The notes under the pieces are model-generated. The model searched no databases. It saw only the letters and a list, made by a program, of their open reading frames with translations, and had not been told where the DNA came from. The position numbers were made by a program, and so were the translations under genes. A DNA stretch of 64,000 nucleotides from Affinundibacterium macrobrachii (GTDB lineage Bacteria; Pseudomonadota; Gammaproteobacteria; Burkholderiales; Burkholderiaceae_D), in the NCBI RefSeq assembly GCF_014652415.1, contig NZ_BMYT01000004.1, forward strand, positions 150,127-214,126. The letters run 5' to 3'. Positions 1 through 9,191 of this stretch are shown here, one piece after another. Position 1 is the first letter of the stretch. Every line of letters begins with the position of its first letter.

Positions 1-1172
1 AATAGATGTTCTACCCAAATGTCACCATTGATGCCGCGAAACACCAGTGCAAATACGGTTGATCCAATCAAAATAAACATCACGAAGCTGGATAAGCGTG
101 AGGTGGAATCAAGCGCTTGTTTCGTCAGTTTCCAGTTTAAACGCCCATTCATTAATGCCAAAATGATTGCGCCTAGTGCGCCCATGCCGCCGCCTTCAGT
201 AGGCGTTGCAATGCCTAAAAAAATCGTGCCTAGCACCAAGAATATCAATGCCAATGGCGGGATTAAAACAAAAGTGACTTGTTCTGCCATGCGAGATAGC
301 AAGCCGATTTTGAGTTTTCGATTAATTAAAGCTAAGACAAAAGCGATGCCAATTCCTACACATCCGGCATAAATTCCCAAGGCATCTTTGGCGATTTCAG
401 GGTACAGATTTTGATAGTAGCGGCTAAATGCATAGGCTGCGAGACCGCTGATGACGATCAGTACAAGTAAAGATGGCACACCACTATTTCCATTTGGCTG
501 ACGCAAGTTGCGTGCTTCAGCCGGTAAGGCTGGAACCCATTTGGGGCGGAATAGGGACAACATCAAAATATAGCCCGCATACATCATGGTGAGTAGTAGG
601 CCAGGCAAGAAAGCAGCTTGATACATATCGCCAACCGATCTACCCAATTGATCTGCCATGACGATCAATACCAAGGATGGCGGAATAATTTGTGCCAAGG
701 TACCCGAGGCAGCGATCACGCCAGAAGCGACTTTTGCGTCGTAGCCATATTTGAGCATGATTGGTAATGAAATTAAGCCCATTGATATGACAGAGGCGGC
801 GACCACACCGGTGGTAGCTGCAAGCAGAGCACCGACAAAAATCACCGCATAGGCGACACCACCACGTAAGGGGCCGAATAATTGTCCTATGGTGTCGAGC
901 AAATCTTCCGCCATGCCTGATCGTTCCAGAACCAGCCCCATAAAGGTGAAAAATGGGATCGCAAGCAAGGTGTCGTTCGACATGATGCCGTAGATACGAT
1001 TGGGTAAAGCTTGTAAGAGTTCGGGTTTGAGTAGGCCTAGCTCAATCCCAACTAAACCAAAAAATAGGCCATTTGCCGCGAGTGCGAAAGCAACGGGGAA
1101 ACCTGATAATAAAAAGATGACCAGCGCCGCAAACATAATTGGCGCCAGATTAGCGATCAAAAATGCTTCCAT
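1..1172 (-). CDS. TRAP transporter large permease (DctM family), 3' end outside window
   Basis: This is the large membrane subunit of a tripartite ATP-independent periplasmic transporter, which moves an organic acid or similar solute inward using the sodium or proton gradient. About 390 codons are visible. The protein begins MEAFLIANLAPIMFAALVIF and contains GIMSNDTLLAIPFFTFMG, GALLAATTGVVAASV and LAQIIPPSLVLIVMADQLG, which are typical of DctM. The conserved GGGMGALGAIILAL segment comes late compared with a 425-residue DctM, so this looks like the longer mannitol/chloroaromatic (FcbT3-like) branch. The start ATG shares one base with the stop of the small permease gene (TAATG), so the two are translationally coupled. 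The C-terminus is cut by the window edge. The substrate cannot be read from the sequence. Confidence 0.9.
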   Translation of the reverse strand, partial: MEAFLIANLAPIMFAALVIFLLSGFPVAFALAANGLFFGLVGIELGLLKPELLQALPNRIYGIMSNDTLLAIPFFTFMGLVLERSGMAEDLLDTIGQLFGPLRGGVAYAVIFVGALLAATTGVVAASVISMGLISLPIMLKYGYDAKVASGVIAASGTLAQIIPPSLVLIVMADQLGRSVGDMYQAAFLPGLLLTMMYAGYILMLSLFRPKWVPALPAEARNLRQPNGNSGVPSLLVLIVISGLAAYAFSRYYQNLYPEIAKDALGIYAGCVGIGIAFVLALINRKLKIGLLSRMAEQVTFVLIPPLALIFLVLGTIFLGIATPTEGGGMGALGAIILALMNGRLNWKLTKQALDSTSRLSSFVMFILIGSTVFALVFRGINGDIWVEHL

Positions 1173-1786
1173 TATGATGGTTCTCCGGTTGCTGTATTTC
1201 GCAGTTTGTCGCGATTGGCTAATTTGATAGCATCAATTTCTTCTTGTGGTGTTTTTACTTGCTTGTCGAAGGCGCTTGCTTCGACTTCGCCACGTAGATA
1301 ACCGATGCGTTTGATGATTTCAGATACGCCTTGCAGTACTAATAGCGCAAATCCTAGAGGAATGAGGATCTTCGCTGGCCATTCAATCAAACCACCAGCA
1401 TTACTCGACATTTCTTGACGCGTATACGCATTGATCGCGTAGGGAATACCTAAATAGAGAATCAAGCCAGCCATAGGCATGAGAAAAAATACAAAGCCGA
1501 ATAGATCGAGCCAGACTTGGGTACGTTTTGAGAACTTTCCTGCGATCACATCAATTCGCACATGTTCATTACGACGCAAAGTGTAGGGGGCCGCGAGCAG
1601 GAATACGGCAGAGTAGAGATACCATTGCAATTCCATCCAGCCGTTCGAACTGTGATTGAAGCTGTAACGGACGATAGCATTGCCTGCGCAAATGAGTACG
1701 GCTGCTAACAATGCCCAGCTAAGTAGGCTGCCTATTTTGTCGTTGGCAAGATCTATTTTGCGCGATAGTGCAAGTAAAAATCGCAT
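1172..1786 (-). CDS. TRAP transporter small permease (DctQ family)
   Basis: This is the four-helix small membrane subunit that pairs with DctM. The stretch SSNGWMELQWYLYSAVFLL followed by YTLRRNEHVRIDVI is characteristic of the mannitol/chloroaromatic-type DctQ proteins. The reading frame is open to an ATG at 1801, but an AGGAGA ribosome-binding site (1793-1798) lies six bases before the ATG at 1786, so the protein probably starts MRFLLALSRK (204 aa). The stop overlaps the start of the large permease by one base. No periplasmic binding protein gene (dctP) lies upstream, where argH is found instead, so the binding protein must be beyond the large permease or elsewhere. Confidence 0.9.
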   Translation of the reverse strand: MRFLLALSRKIDLANDKIGSLLSWALLAAVLICAGNAIVRYSFNHSSNGWMELQWYLYSAVFLLAAPYTLRRNEHVRIDVIAGKFSKRTQVWLDLFGFVFFLMPMAGLILYLGIPYAINAYTRQEMSSNAGGLIEWPAKILIPLGFALLVLQGVSEIIKRIGYLRGEVEASAFDKQVKTPQEEIDAIKLANRDKLRNTATGEPS

Positions 1787-1858
1787 GTTTGGTCTCCTCA
1801 TTTTTATACTCTGATTTGTACTTTGATACGTTCAGATTCTGTATTTTTGTACTACAGT

Positions 1859-1912
1859 AAAACGTCATCAGATCTTGCTGCAACTATTGCAATCAAGATG
1901 TGATGACGTTTT
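1859..1912. promoter_or_regulatory. Large near-perfect inverted repeat between argH and the TRAP genes
   Basis: The arms AAAACGTCATCA (1859-1870) and TGATGACGTTTT (1901-1912) pair perfectly. After a single G/G mismatch the stem continues with ATCTTG/CAAGAT, leaving a 16-base loop. It lies about 160 bases past the argH stop and about 75 bases before the small permease start. It could end argH transcription on the minus strand, although the following T-run is short (TTTTACTG), or it could be an operator for the TRAP genes. Confidence 0.5.
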
Positions 1913-2068
1913 ATTATTTAAGCAATTATTTGCTATGATAAATGAATATGTGAGCGGCTAGTTATGGATTTGATTGTCCGTGGATTAAAAACACACAGTA
2001 AGCCGCTCTGATCTTATTTATTATCGATTTAATTAAATATAAATTTCTGTGTGATTTACTTTATTGGG

Positions 2069-3469
2069 TCAATTTGCATTCAACTGTTTACGTAGGCGCG
2101 CTATCGCCAATCTAACTTGATTCGGCGCAGTGCCACCAATATGATCACGTGCGGCGACCGAGCCATCTAAAGTCAGTACATCAAACACATCGGCTTCGAT
2201 TAAATGACTAAAGCTTTGTAATTCCGCCAGTGGCATGTCGCTCAAATCACAGCCTTTATCAACGCAGGTGCGAACTGCCAGCGCAACCGCTTCGTGTGCA
2301 TCACGGAAAGGCAGCCCTTTTTTCACTAAGTAGTCGGCCAAGTCGGTTGCTGTTGCGTATCCTTGTAAAGCGGCAGCGCGCATCGCTTCAGGTTTGACGG
2401 TAATGCCGCTTGCCATATCGGCAAAAATACGCAAAGTATCAACCAGGGTATCGACGGTATCAAATAAAGGTTCTTTATCTTCTTGATTATCTTTGTTATA
2501 GGCCAAAGGTTGGCCTTTCATCAAAGTGAGCAAAGCGATTAGATTGCCGTTCACACGTCCCGTTTTACCACGCGCGAGCTCAGGTACATCGGGGTTTTTC
2601 TTTTGCGGCATGATGGAGGAACCGGTACAGAAGCGATCAGCGATATCAATAAAGCCAACACGTGGACTCATCCAGATAATGAGTTCCTCAGACATGCGTG
2701 AAATGTGCGTCATCACTAGAGATGCTGCCGCACAAAACTCAATTGCGAAATCACGATCTGATACCGCATCTAAGGAGTTATGGCAAACATCGTCAAAACC
2801 TAAAGTACGTGCGACACGCAAACGATCAATCGGGAATGTGGTACCTGCCAATGCTGCAGCACCCAAAGGTAGACGATTGACACGTTTGCGGCAATCCGCC
2901 ATCCGTTCAGCATCGCGCCCGAACATTTCGACATAAGCCAAAATATGATGACCAAAAGTAATTGGTTGCGCGACTTGCATGTGGGTGAATCCAGGCAAGA
3001 TCGTATCGCTGTGTTTTTCAGCTAAATCCAATAATGCCAAACGCAAGGCCGCAATTAGCTCAATGATGTTATCAATCGCATTACGCATGTATAAACGAAT
3101 ATCGGTAGCAACTTGATCGTTGCGTGAGCGCCCTGTGTGCAAGCGCTTGCCAGCATCGCCCACCAATTCAGTTAAACGTTTTTCGATATTTAAATGTACA
3201 TCTTCTAAATCGAGCAACCACGTGAATTGGCCAGATTCAATCTCAGCACTAATTTGCGCCATACCTCGTTGAATATCGGCATAGTCTTGGGCGCTGATGA
3301 TTTGTTGCGCTTGTAACATCTCCGCATGGGCGAGCGAACCTTGAATATCAACAGTCGCCATACGATTATCAAAAAATACGGAAGCGGTGTAGCGTTTCAC
3401 CAAATCGGAGACAGGTTCAGAGAAGCGTGCTGACCAAGCCTCGCTTTTTTTGGAAAATTGTGATGTCAT
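2069..3469 (-). CDS. argH: Argininosuccinate lyase
   Basis: ArgH splits argininosuccinate into arginine and fumarate, the last step of arginine synthesis, in the cytoplasm as a homotetramer. The 466-residue length is usual. The fumarase/aspartase signature [12 protein letters not shown] is at residues 283-294 and carries the catalytic serine loop. [12 protein letters not shown] (160-171) carries the histidine of the active site, and HTGRSRNDQ is at 111-119. The gene is divergent from the AlgZ/AlgR-like pair, as argH is next to algZ-algR in Pseudomonas. I see no frameshift or missing motif. Confidence 0.98.
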   Translation of the reverse strand: MTSQFSKKSEAWSARFSEPVSDLVKRYTASVFFDNRMATVDIQGSLAHAEMLQAQQIISAQDYADIQRGMAQISAEIESGQFTWLLDLEDVHLNIEKRLTELVGDAGKRLHTGRSRNDQVATDIRLYMRNAIDNIIELIAALRLALLDLAEKHSDTILPGFTHMQVAQPITFGHHILAYVEMFGRDAERMADCRKRVNRLPLGAAALAGTTFPIDRLRVARTLGFDDVCHNSLDAVSDRDFAIEFCAAASLVMTHISRMSEELIIWMSPRVGFIDIADRFCTGSSIMPQKKNPDVPELARGKTGRVNGNLIALLTLMKGQPLAYNKDNQEDKEPLFDTVDTLVDTLRIFADMASGITVKPEAMRAAALQGYATATDLADYLVKKGLPFRDAHEAVALAVRTCVDKGCDLSDMPLAELQSFSHLIEADVFDVLTLDGSVAARDHIGGTAPNQVRLAIARLRKQLNAN

Positions 3470-3812
3470 AGTGGCTGTAAATTAAGATAAATAGTGAAGC
3501 GACAAAAAACGTATGGAAGTTGGCTGTGCGATCAGATTGGTGAAGCTAGTTCACATTAAAGGCGATTGTGTCGCTTTGAGTGACTTTGTTTGATCATCCC
3601 GAATAGAAGTGGGGCATTCGACCAACATTTGATGCAGCTCTGGGGCTTCTATCGTTTGTTCTGTAAAAACCAGTGAGGATTATACCGCGAGACAAGCTCG
3701 GCTTTTCGATTTTGCGGCATATTCTCTTAAGCGCGCTGAATTACATAGTAATCACACGCATCACATCTTATCTATTTGTGATTAAAGTCATCTTAAATAA
3801 GCCCCTACATCA
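3470..3812. other. Divergent intergenic region argH / AlgZ-like kinase
   Basis: These 343 bases separate the divergent starts of argH and the kinase, so they must hold the promoters of both. I find no convincing paired -35/-10 boxes, no strong hairpin and no credible short reading frame. The last 80 bases before the kinase are AT-rich. Confidence 0.5.
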
Positions 3813-4850
3813 ATGAAAATAAAAAAAGAGGAACAAGCAACGGAGTTATTGATTCCCGATTGCTGCAATTTAGGCATTCTTGTTCGTGTTTTGGTATCCG
3901 CCAATTTGCTGGTGTTCGTAGTGCTATTAGCACGAGGGCAGGGATGGGCGCAGAGTTTTCAAGAATTTGTCGAAACCTCGATGTTGGTGGAGTCGATTTG
4001 TCTACTCTCTTTGCTGTTCTTGTGTGGCTTTCGGCGCGTGCTAGAGCGCGAACCTGCGTCAGCCTGGATGCAAAGAATCGTGTGCGGCACTGTGCCAGCT
4101 TTAGTTTGTTATGTGGTGATCTTTATTCTGGGCGATCTTGAGTGGTTTGCCTATAGTTTTCCGAATTTGGACATGCTGCTGTCGGTTATGTTTTGTTTTT
4201 TGATTGGACTGGGATATCAACATTATTTTGAATTGCGTACGAAGGCGTTTTCACCAGCGCTCGGTGAAGCACGTTTGCAAGCCTTGCAAGCGCGAATTCG
4301 CCCGCATTTTTTATTTAATAGTTTAAACGCGGTGTTATCCCTAATCCGTACCGAGCCTCGTCGCGCCGAGACCGCTTTAGAAGATTTGGCTGATCTGTTT
4401 CGCGCTTTGCTGCGTGACACCAGAAATATGTCGACGTTGGCAGATGAAATTACCCTGTGTCAGCAGTATTTGGCAATTGAAAAAATTCGACTGGGTGAAC
4501 GACTTCAAGTCGATTGGCAACTTCAAGACCTTCAGCAGGATGCGCTTGGTACGACAAAGATACCGGCCTTGTTGTTACAACCACTGCTAGAGAATGCGAT
4601 TCATTATGGTGTAGAGCCAGCCAAACAAATGTCACCTGTGTCTATTTCGATTCAAAAAAGCTTGGATAAAATTGAAGTCAAAGTGATAAACAATTATGAT
4701 CCTCATGCGCTGCCTTCGAAAGGCAATCACATGGCATTGGACAATATACGACAGCGTTTGAAGCTGCTGTACGATATTGAGGCACAGTTACAAACCAGTC
4801 AAACTGAAGATCAGTTTGTGGTGCAATTGATTTTTCCCGATAAAACTTAA
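3813..4850 (+). CDS. LytS/AlgZ-type sensor histidine kinase
   Basis: This is an integral-membrane histidine kinase of the His_kinase/LytS class (345 aa). Four hydrophobic helices (about 23-41, 57-73, 89-106 and 120-135) are followed by the kinase motif RIRPHFLFNSLNA, with phosphoacceptor H165. A HATPase domain follows, with its N-box in QPLLENAIHYG (N261). It is followed 15 bases later by a LytTR response regulator, the usual cognate pair. Its resemblance is to AlgZ/FimS of Pseudomonas, which also neighbours argH. The start has no obvious ribosome-binding site, but no better in-frame start is present. The signal sensed is unknown. Confidence 0.93.
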   Translation: MKIKKEEQATELLIPDCCNLGILVRVLVSANLLVFVVLLARGQGWAQSFQEFVETSMLVESICLLSLLFLCGFRRVLEREPASAWMQRIVCGTVPALVCYVVIFILGDLEWFAYSFPNLDMLLSVMFCFLIGLGYQHYFELRTKAFSPALGEARLQALQARIRPHFLFNSLNAVLSLIRTEPRRAETALEDLADLFRALLRDTRNMSTLADEITLCQQYLAIEKIRLGERLQVDWQLQDLQQDALGTTKIPALLLQPLLENAIHYGVEPAKQMSPVSISIQKSLDKIEVKVINNYDPHALPSKGNHMALDNIRQRLKLLYDIEAQLQTSQTEDQFVVQLIFPDKT

Positions 4851-4865
4851 TCTCGACTTAATTGA

Positions 4866-5693
4866 GTGACGATGACTTCTCTACGTATTTTGATTGTGGA
4901 TGATGAAGCTCCCGCCAGAGCGCGCATGAAAACCTTGATTGGCGATATCCAAGAGCATTGCCAATGCGAATTGCTGGCCGAGGCTGAAGACGGGCAAGCT
5001 GCACTCGATTTGATTGTGGAACAACAACCCGACGTTGTCTTACTTGACGTTCAAATGCCCGGTATGACAGGCATTGAGTTAGCGCAGCACATCGCTGATG
5101 CAGAGCTAAGCGTGCGTCCTTCTATCGTATTTGTCACAGCCTATGATGAATATGCATTGCAGGCATTTGAAGTACATGCGATGGACTATTTGTTGAAACC
5201 GGTGAAAGCTGCAAGGCTACAGGATGCCTTGATTCGCATTCACGCATTTCGACAGCAAAATAGCGCACAGATGCAGCAAGAGAAGTTACGTGAATCGCTG
5301 AAAACTATCCCAAAGCGTCGACAAAATTTCTCTGTACTAGAAAAAAATCGGGTGCTACTGATCCCAGTTCGAGAGGTTTTGTTTTTGAAAGCGGAGCAGA
5401 AGTATGTGACGATACAAACTTCGTCTCGTGCTTACTTGACCGAGGAATCTTTGGTATCCATTGAAGCTGAATTGGGCGAGGTATTTGTACGTGCGCATAG
5501 AAATGCATTGGTCGCTAGAAACGCAATTCTTGGCGTTGAACGGGCGGTGCATATTAGCGAAACAGATGTAGATGGAGATAAAAACGAATCAGAAAAAGTC
5601 GTCGATAGTTGGCAGGTCATTGTACGTGGTTCCGATGAGCGTTTGCCGATTTCGCGTCGACAATGGCCTCTGATTAAAACCTTGGTGCGATGA
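4866..5693 (+). CDS. LytTR-family response regulator (AlgR-like)
   Basis: This is a cytoplasmic DNA-binding response regulator, partner of the preceding kinase. The receiver domain occupies about residues 5-125, with acidic pocket D12-D13, phosphoacceptor D61 in LLDVQMPGM and K111 in DYLLKPVKA. A LytTR DNA-binding domain covers about 155-273 (VLFLKAEQKYVTIQT, VRAHRNALVAR). The start is either the GTG at 4866 or the ATG six bases on; the second gives MTSLRILIVDDE, closer to the usual family start. By analogy with AlgR it could control surface or motility genes, but no targets are visible here. Confidence 0.93.
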   Translation: MTMTSLRILIVDDEAPARARMKTLIGDIQEHCQCELLAEAEDGQAALDLIVEQQPDVVLLDVQMPGMTGIELAQHIADAELSVRPSIVFVTAYDEYALQAFEVHAMDYLLKPVKAARLQDALIRIHAFRQQNSAQMQQEKLRESLKTIPKRRQNFSVLEKNRVLLIPVREVLFLKAEQKYVTIQTSSRAYLTEESLVSIEAELGEVFVRAHRNALVARNAILGVERAVHISETDVDGDKNESEKVVDSWQVIVRGSDERLPISRRQWPLIKTLVR

Positions 5694-5836
5694 TTAGAAG
5701 TACCTTTGCTGATTCATTGGTGACCTGTCAGTGCGGTGACTCGATATAGAAGTTGACACATTGTCTGGGTTTAGCGGACGCAAGCTAAATCGCGTTGGGT
5801 AGTATCGTGAACGAGTTGTTTCTAGCGAGGCAAAAC

Positions 5837-7684
5837 ATGCAAGCGAATATCGATCCAGTGGATGTCGTGCACGTGCAAGAAGGTCGAGACCGAATTCAAA
5901 TTAATGAAGTTGGCATTCAGCTTCTTTATGGCATCGCTATTACAGCGTTCTTTGCGTGTGTCGCTGCATTCTTTGCAAATCTGTATTTTGGTAAGGGGAT
6001 CGGTAATTGGGGCGCGATTATCGGCGTCGTCATTTCTGCATTGGTAATACATTTATTGCGACGCCAGCGAGTGAAGTTTGCGCTGATCTTGATACTTTGG
6101 GGTTTTGCACTGATTCCTATCGTGTTTGGCTTCCGTACCTTTGGTTTTAATGCGCCTGGCATTGTCTGTGTGCCGATTTCAATTATGGCGGCGAGTTGGG
6201 CTTTATCAGTACGCCATGCGATATCGATGACGGCGAGCGCTTGTTTAGCTTGCGTTGCTTATTATTTATTGATTCAGAACGGTGTAATTGTTCCCCTTGA
6301 ACCAAACTTGTTGGCACGATTATTAATTTTGATCGGCGTCTTGATTATCGCTTTACTACTCGGTTTGGTCGGCGTTTGGGCCTTGCGTCATGAATTCACA
6401 CGAGTGCATGAATTGGCGGCATCCTTAGATCTGAAAGCGCAGGAATTAAGTCGCTCTGAAGCCTCGTTTTCTGCGCTATTTTTATCTAATCCTTTGCCCT
6501 CGATTTCTGGAAATATTGATGGTCAATTGATCGACGTGAATCATGCGTTCATAAGTGATTTTGGATATACTCGTGAGCGATTGTTGCACCAATCAATTGA
6601 TAGCTTGCGTATTTTTGAAAGTGAGGATCAGCGTAAGATCATTGCGCGCCAAACACTAGGTAAAGGCGTGATTGGTTATCCAGTGATGATGCGATTAGCG
6701 AGCGGCGAATTACGAAATTTTCTGGTGAGCACAGCGACTTTTGAGTTGTCTGGCGGCTGGCGATTTGTGGCATCTTTCTTGGATCAAACAGATCGCTTAG
6801 CAGCCGAACAAGCACAGCATGTTTTGAACGTGGAGTTAGAGCAGCGTGTAGATACGAGAACGACAGAATTAAGTGAAGCACTGCAATCTTTAAAGCGTAC
6901 TCAAAGTGAACTAGTACAGTCAGAGAAATTAGCCTCTTTGGGATCGATGGTGGCTGGTATCGCGCATGAACTCAATACTCCCGTTGGAAATGCCTTGATG
7001 GTGGCTAGCGCGTTGCAAGATCAACGTGCACAGTTTGAAGCTGGCTTAGATGGAGGGCTGTCGCGTTCGCATCTCAATCAATTTTTATTGCACCTACATG
7101 ACTCCGCAGATATTTTGAATCGCAACCTAAGTAGAACTGCCGACTTAATTAATAGTTTTAAGCAAGTTGCAGTCGACCAAACCAGTGAGCAAAGACGACG
7201 TTTTAATTTGCACGATGTTGCACGAGAAGTGGTTGTGACCTTAAGTCCAACTTTGCGTAAGACCTCGCATCAGTTCATCAATCAAGTGCCTGAGGGTATC
7301 TTGCTTGATAGTTTTCCTGGCCCTTTAGAGCAAGTGTTGATGAATCTTACCAACAATGCTCTGCGTCACGGATTTGAGGGGCGACAGAACGGACGGATCT
7401 TGTTGCAAGCAGATTTGTTGCCGAAAAATTGGGTACGTATCCTTTTTCAAGATGATGGCGTGGGTATTAGTGAGCAGAACTTGCTGAAAATATTTGATCC
7501 GTTTTTCACGACGAAATTAGGGCAGGGCGGTTCTGGTTTGGGATTAAGCATTGCCTACAATATTGTCACCGCGATGTTGGGAGGGCGAATCGAGGTGACA
7601 AGTGAGCTTGGGAAGGGCACAACGTTTACGATAGAAATTCCGCTCACCGCCAGCGTGGAGCCGGCGGTTAATTTAGCAAATTAG
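5837..7684 (+). CDS. PAS-domain sensor histidine kinase (orphan)
   Basis: This is a membrane sensor kinase of about 615 aa. The N-terminal third has about six hydrophobic helices arranged as three pairs. A PAS domain follows (about residues 205-320), then a coiled linker. The dimerisation domain reads LASLGSMVAGIAHELNTP with phosphoacceptor H377, and a HATPase domain follows with NLTNNALRHG, DDGVGIS and GSGLGLSI. The frame is open from a TTG at 5795, but GCGAGG six bases before the ATG at 5837 favours that start. No response regulator is adjacent, and the gene ends 30 bases from the convergent sdaA. The ligand is unknown. Confidence 0.9.
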   Translation: MQANIDPVDVVHVQEGRDRIQINEVGIQLLYGIAITAFFACVAAFFANLYFGKGIGNWGAIIGVVISALVIHLLRRQRVKFALILILWGFALIPIVFGFRTFGFNAPGIVCVPISIMAASWALSVRHAISMTASACLACVAYYLLIQNGVIVPLEPNLLARLLILIGVLIIALLLGLVGVWALRHEFTRVHELAASLDLKAQELSRSEASFSALFLSNPLPSISGNIDGQLIDVNHAFISDFGYTRERLLHQSIDSLRIFESEDQRKIIARQTLGKGVIGYPVMMRLASGELRNFLVSTATFELSGGWRFVASFLDQTDRLAAEQAQHVLNVELEQRVDTRTTELSEALQSLKRTQSELVQSEKLASLGSMVAGIAHELNTPVGNALMVASALQDQRAQFEAGLDGGLSRSHLNQFLLHLHDSADILNRNLSRTADLINSFKQVAVDQTSEQRRRFNLHDVAREVVVTLSPTLRKTSHQFINQVPEGILLDSFPGPLEQVLMNLTNNALRHGFEGRQNGRILLQADLLPKNWVRILFQDDGVGISEQNLLKIFDPFFTTKLGQGGSGLGLSIAYNIVTAMLGGRIEVTSELGKGTTFTIEIPLTASVEPAVNLAN

Positions 7685-7714
7685 GCCTTCTATCAAAATG
7701 GAAACACCGATAGC

Positions 7715-9097
7715 TTAGCAAGCCGCGTGATTGACGGTGACCACGTGAATCGCTAACCCGCCCAAGGATGTTTCTTTGTATTTAGCTTGCATATCATAGC
7801 CAGTAACGCGCATGGTTTCGATGACTTGATCGAGACTGACATGATGCGTGCCGTCACTCTTTAAGGCAAGTGATGCCGCTGTAATCGCTTTCACTGCGCC
7901 CATGCCATTGCGTTCGATGCAAGGAATTTGTACCAAGCCACCAATCGGGTCACAAGTCATGCCCAGATGATGCTCAATGCCGATTTCAGCAGCTGATTCG
8001 ATTTGTTCATTGCTACCGCCTAGCGCCGCTGTCAAGCCTGCTGCTGCCATGGCGCAGGCTACACCGACTTCACCCTGACAGCCGATTTCAGCTCCAGAGA
8101 TCGAGGCGTTTTTCTTACACAGCATACCGATTGCCGCGGCAACTAACATGAAATCACGTATGCCTTTGACGGGATCGCTGGGGTGACAATCTTGAGAATA
8201 GTATTTGATGATGGCAGGAATAATCCCTGCTGCACCATTGGTTGGTGCAGTGACGACACGACCGCCAGCGGCATTTTCTTCATTTACCGCCATCGCATAC
8301 AAACTCACTTTATGCATGCCATCGTGCGGCAAACTATTGTGGGTTTCATTGGCGGTGAGCCAGAGTTTGGCGGCGCGACGTTGTACATGCAAGCCACCTG
8401 GTAACTCGCCAGTGATTTTTAAGCCGCGTTCTATGCAAGAGTTCATCACATCCCAGATTTTGTCTAGGCCTGCATCTAGCTCGGCTTCGCTGCAATGACT
8501 CAGTTCGTTTGCACGCAATAAAGCTGCCAACGATAATCCAGTTGCTTTACCATGCGCCAGTAATTCAGCCATGGTGCCAAATGGATAGGGAACACTCACC
8601 GATGGCGTGATCACTGCGTTCGCGTTGTTATTCAGTTCTTCTTCGGTGTAGATGAAGCCGCCGCCAGTTGAATAGAAAGTTTGACTATGGGTGGCACCAT
8701 CTTGGCGGGTGAGAGTGAAGCTTAATCCGTTTGGGTGACCTGGCAATACTTCTTTTTTATGCCACAGTACATCGTCCAGAATATCGAAATCGACTTTGAC
8801 TTGTCCCAATAAGTGCATGACGCCTGATTGGGCGAGTTCAGCTAGTTTGTCTTCGACGGTATCGGGAGCGACGTCTTGCGGTGTTTCTCCCATTAAACCA
8901 AGTAATACAGCTTTGTCAGTGGCATGCCCCAAGCCTGTTAATGCAAGTGAACCATATAAGGCCACTTGCACTTTGCGTGCCTGATCTAAATTTGGACATT
9001 CCAGCAAAAAACGACGCGCTGCAATCATCGGTCCAACAGTATGAGAACTCGATGGACCAACACCAATTTTAAACAGATCAAACACACGCATATCCAT
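7715..9097 (-). CDS. sdaA: L-serine ammonia-lyase (iron-sulfur)
   Basis: The enzyme deaminates L-serine to pyruvate using a 4Fe-4S cluster. The single-chain form of 460 aa has the beta domain first (VFDLFKIGVGPSSSHTVGPM) and then the alpha domain. Cluster cysteines are visible in CKKNASISGAEIGCQGEVG and in MTCDPIGGLVQIPC. The very last residue is a cysteine (NHAAC), matching the C-terminal cysteine that coordinates the catalytic iron in the bacterial type 2 enzyme. AAGGA lies eight bases before the start. The neighbours tdh-kbl convert threonine to glycine, and glycine can enter serine, so the block links threonine and serine breakdown. Confidence 0.97.
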   Translation of the reverse strand: MDMRVFDLFKIGVGPSSSHTVGPMIAARRFLLECPNLDQARKVQVALYGSLALTGLGHATDKAVLLGLMGETPQDVAPDTVEDKLAELAQSGVMHLLGQVKVDFDILDDVLWHKKEVLPGHPNGLSFTLTRQDGATHSQTFYSTGGGFIYTEEELNNNANAVITPSVSVPYPFGTMAELLAHGKATGLSLAALLRANELSHCSEAELDAGLDKIWDVMNSCIERGLKITGELPGGLHVQRRAAKLWLTANETHNSLPHDGMHKVSLYAMAVNEENAAGGRVVTAPTNGAAGIIPAIIKYYSQDCHPSDPVKGIRDFMLVAAAIGMLCKKNASISGAEIGCQGEVGVACAMAAAGLTAALGGSNEQIESAAEIGIEHHLGMTCDPIGGLVQIPCIERNGMGAVKAITAASLALKSDGTHHVSLDQVIETMRVTGYDMQAKYKETSLGGLAIHVVTVNHAAC

Positions 9098-9134
9098 GCC
9101 AATATTCCTTATTTTGAGACCATAGTAGTCAAGC

Positions 9135-9148
9135 TTTTATCGATAAAA
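9135..9148. promoter_or_regulatory. Perfect 14-base palindrome upstream of sdaA
   Basis: TTTTATCGATAAAA is a perfect palindrome centred about 45 bases before the sdaA start codon, a position typical of an operator overlapping a promoter. No regulator for it can be named from the sequence. Confidence 0.35.
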
Positions 9149-9191
9149 CGATCTCTAATTAGAACAATACACATGACGCCGTTTACTCTAA

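Noticed and set aside
2526..2936. Plus-strand open frame of 136 codons inside argH
   Set aside because: It is fully antisense to a conserved argH sequence and has no ribosome-binding site or protein-like composition.
5752..5757. TTGACA upstream of the PAS kinase as a -35 box
   Set aside because: No -10-like sequence lies 16-18 bases downstream (GGACGC is found instead).
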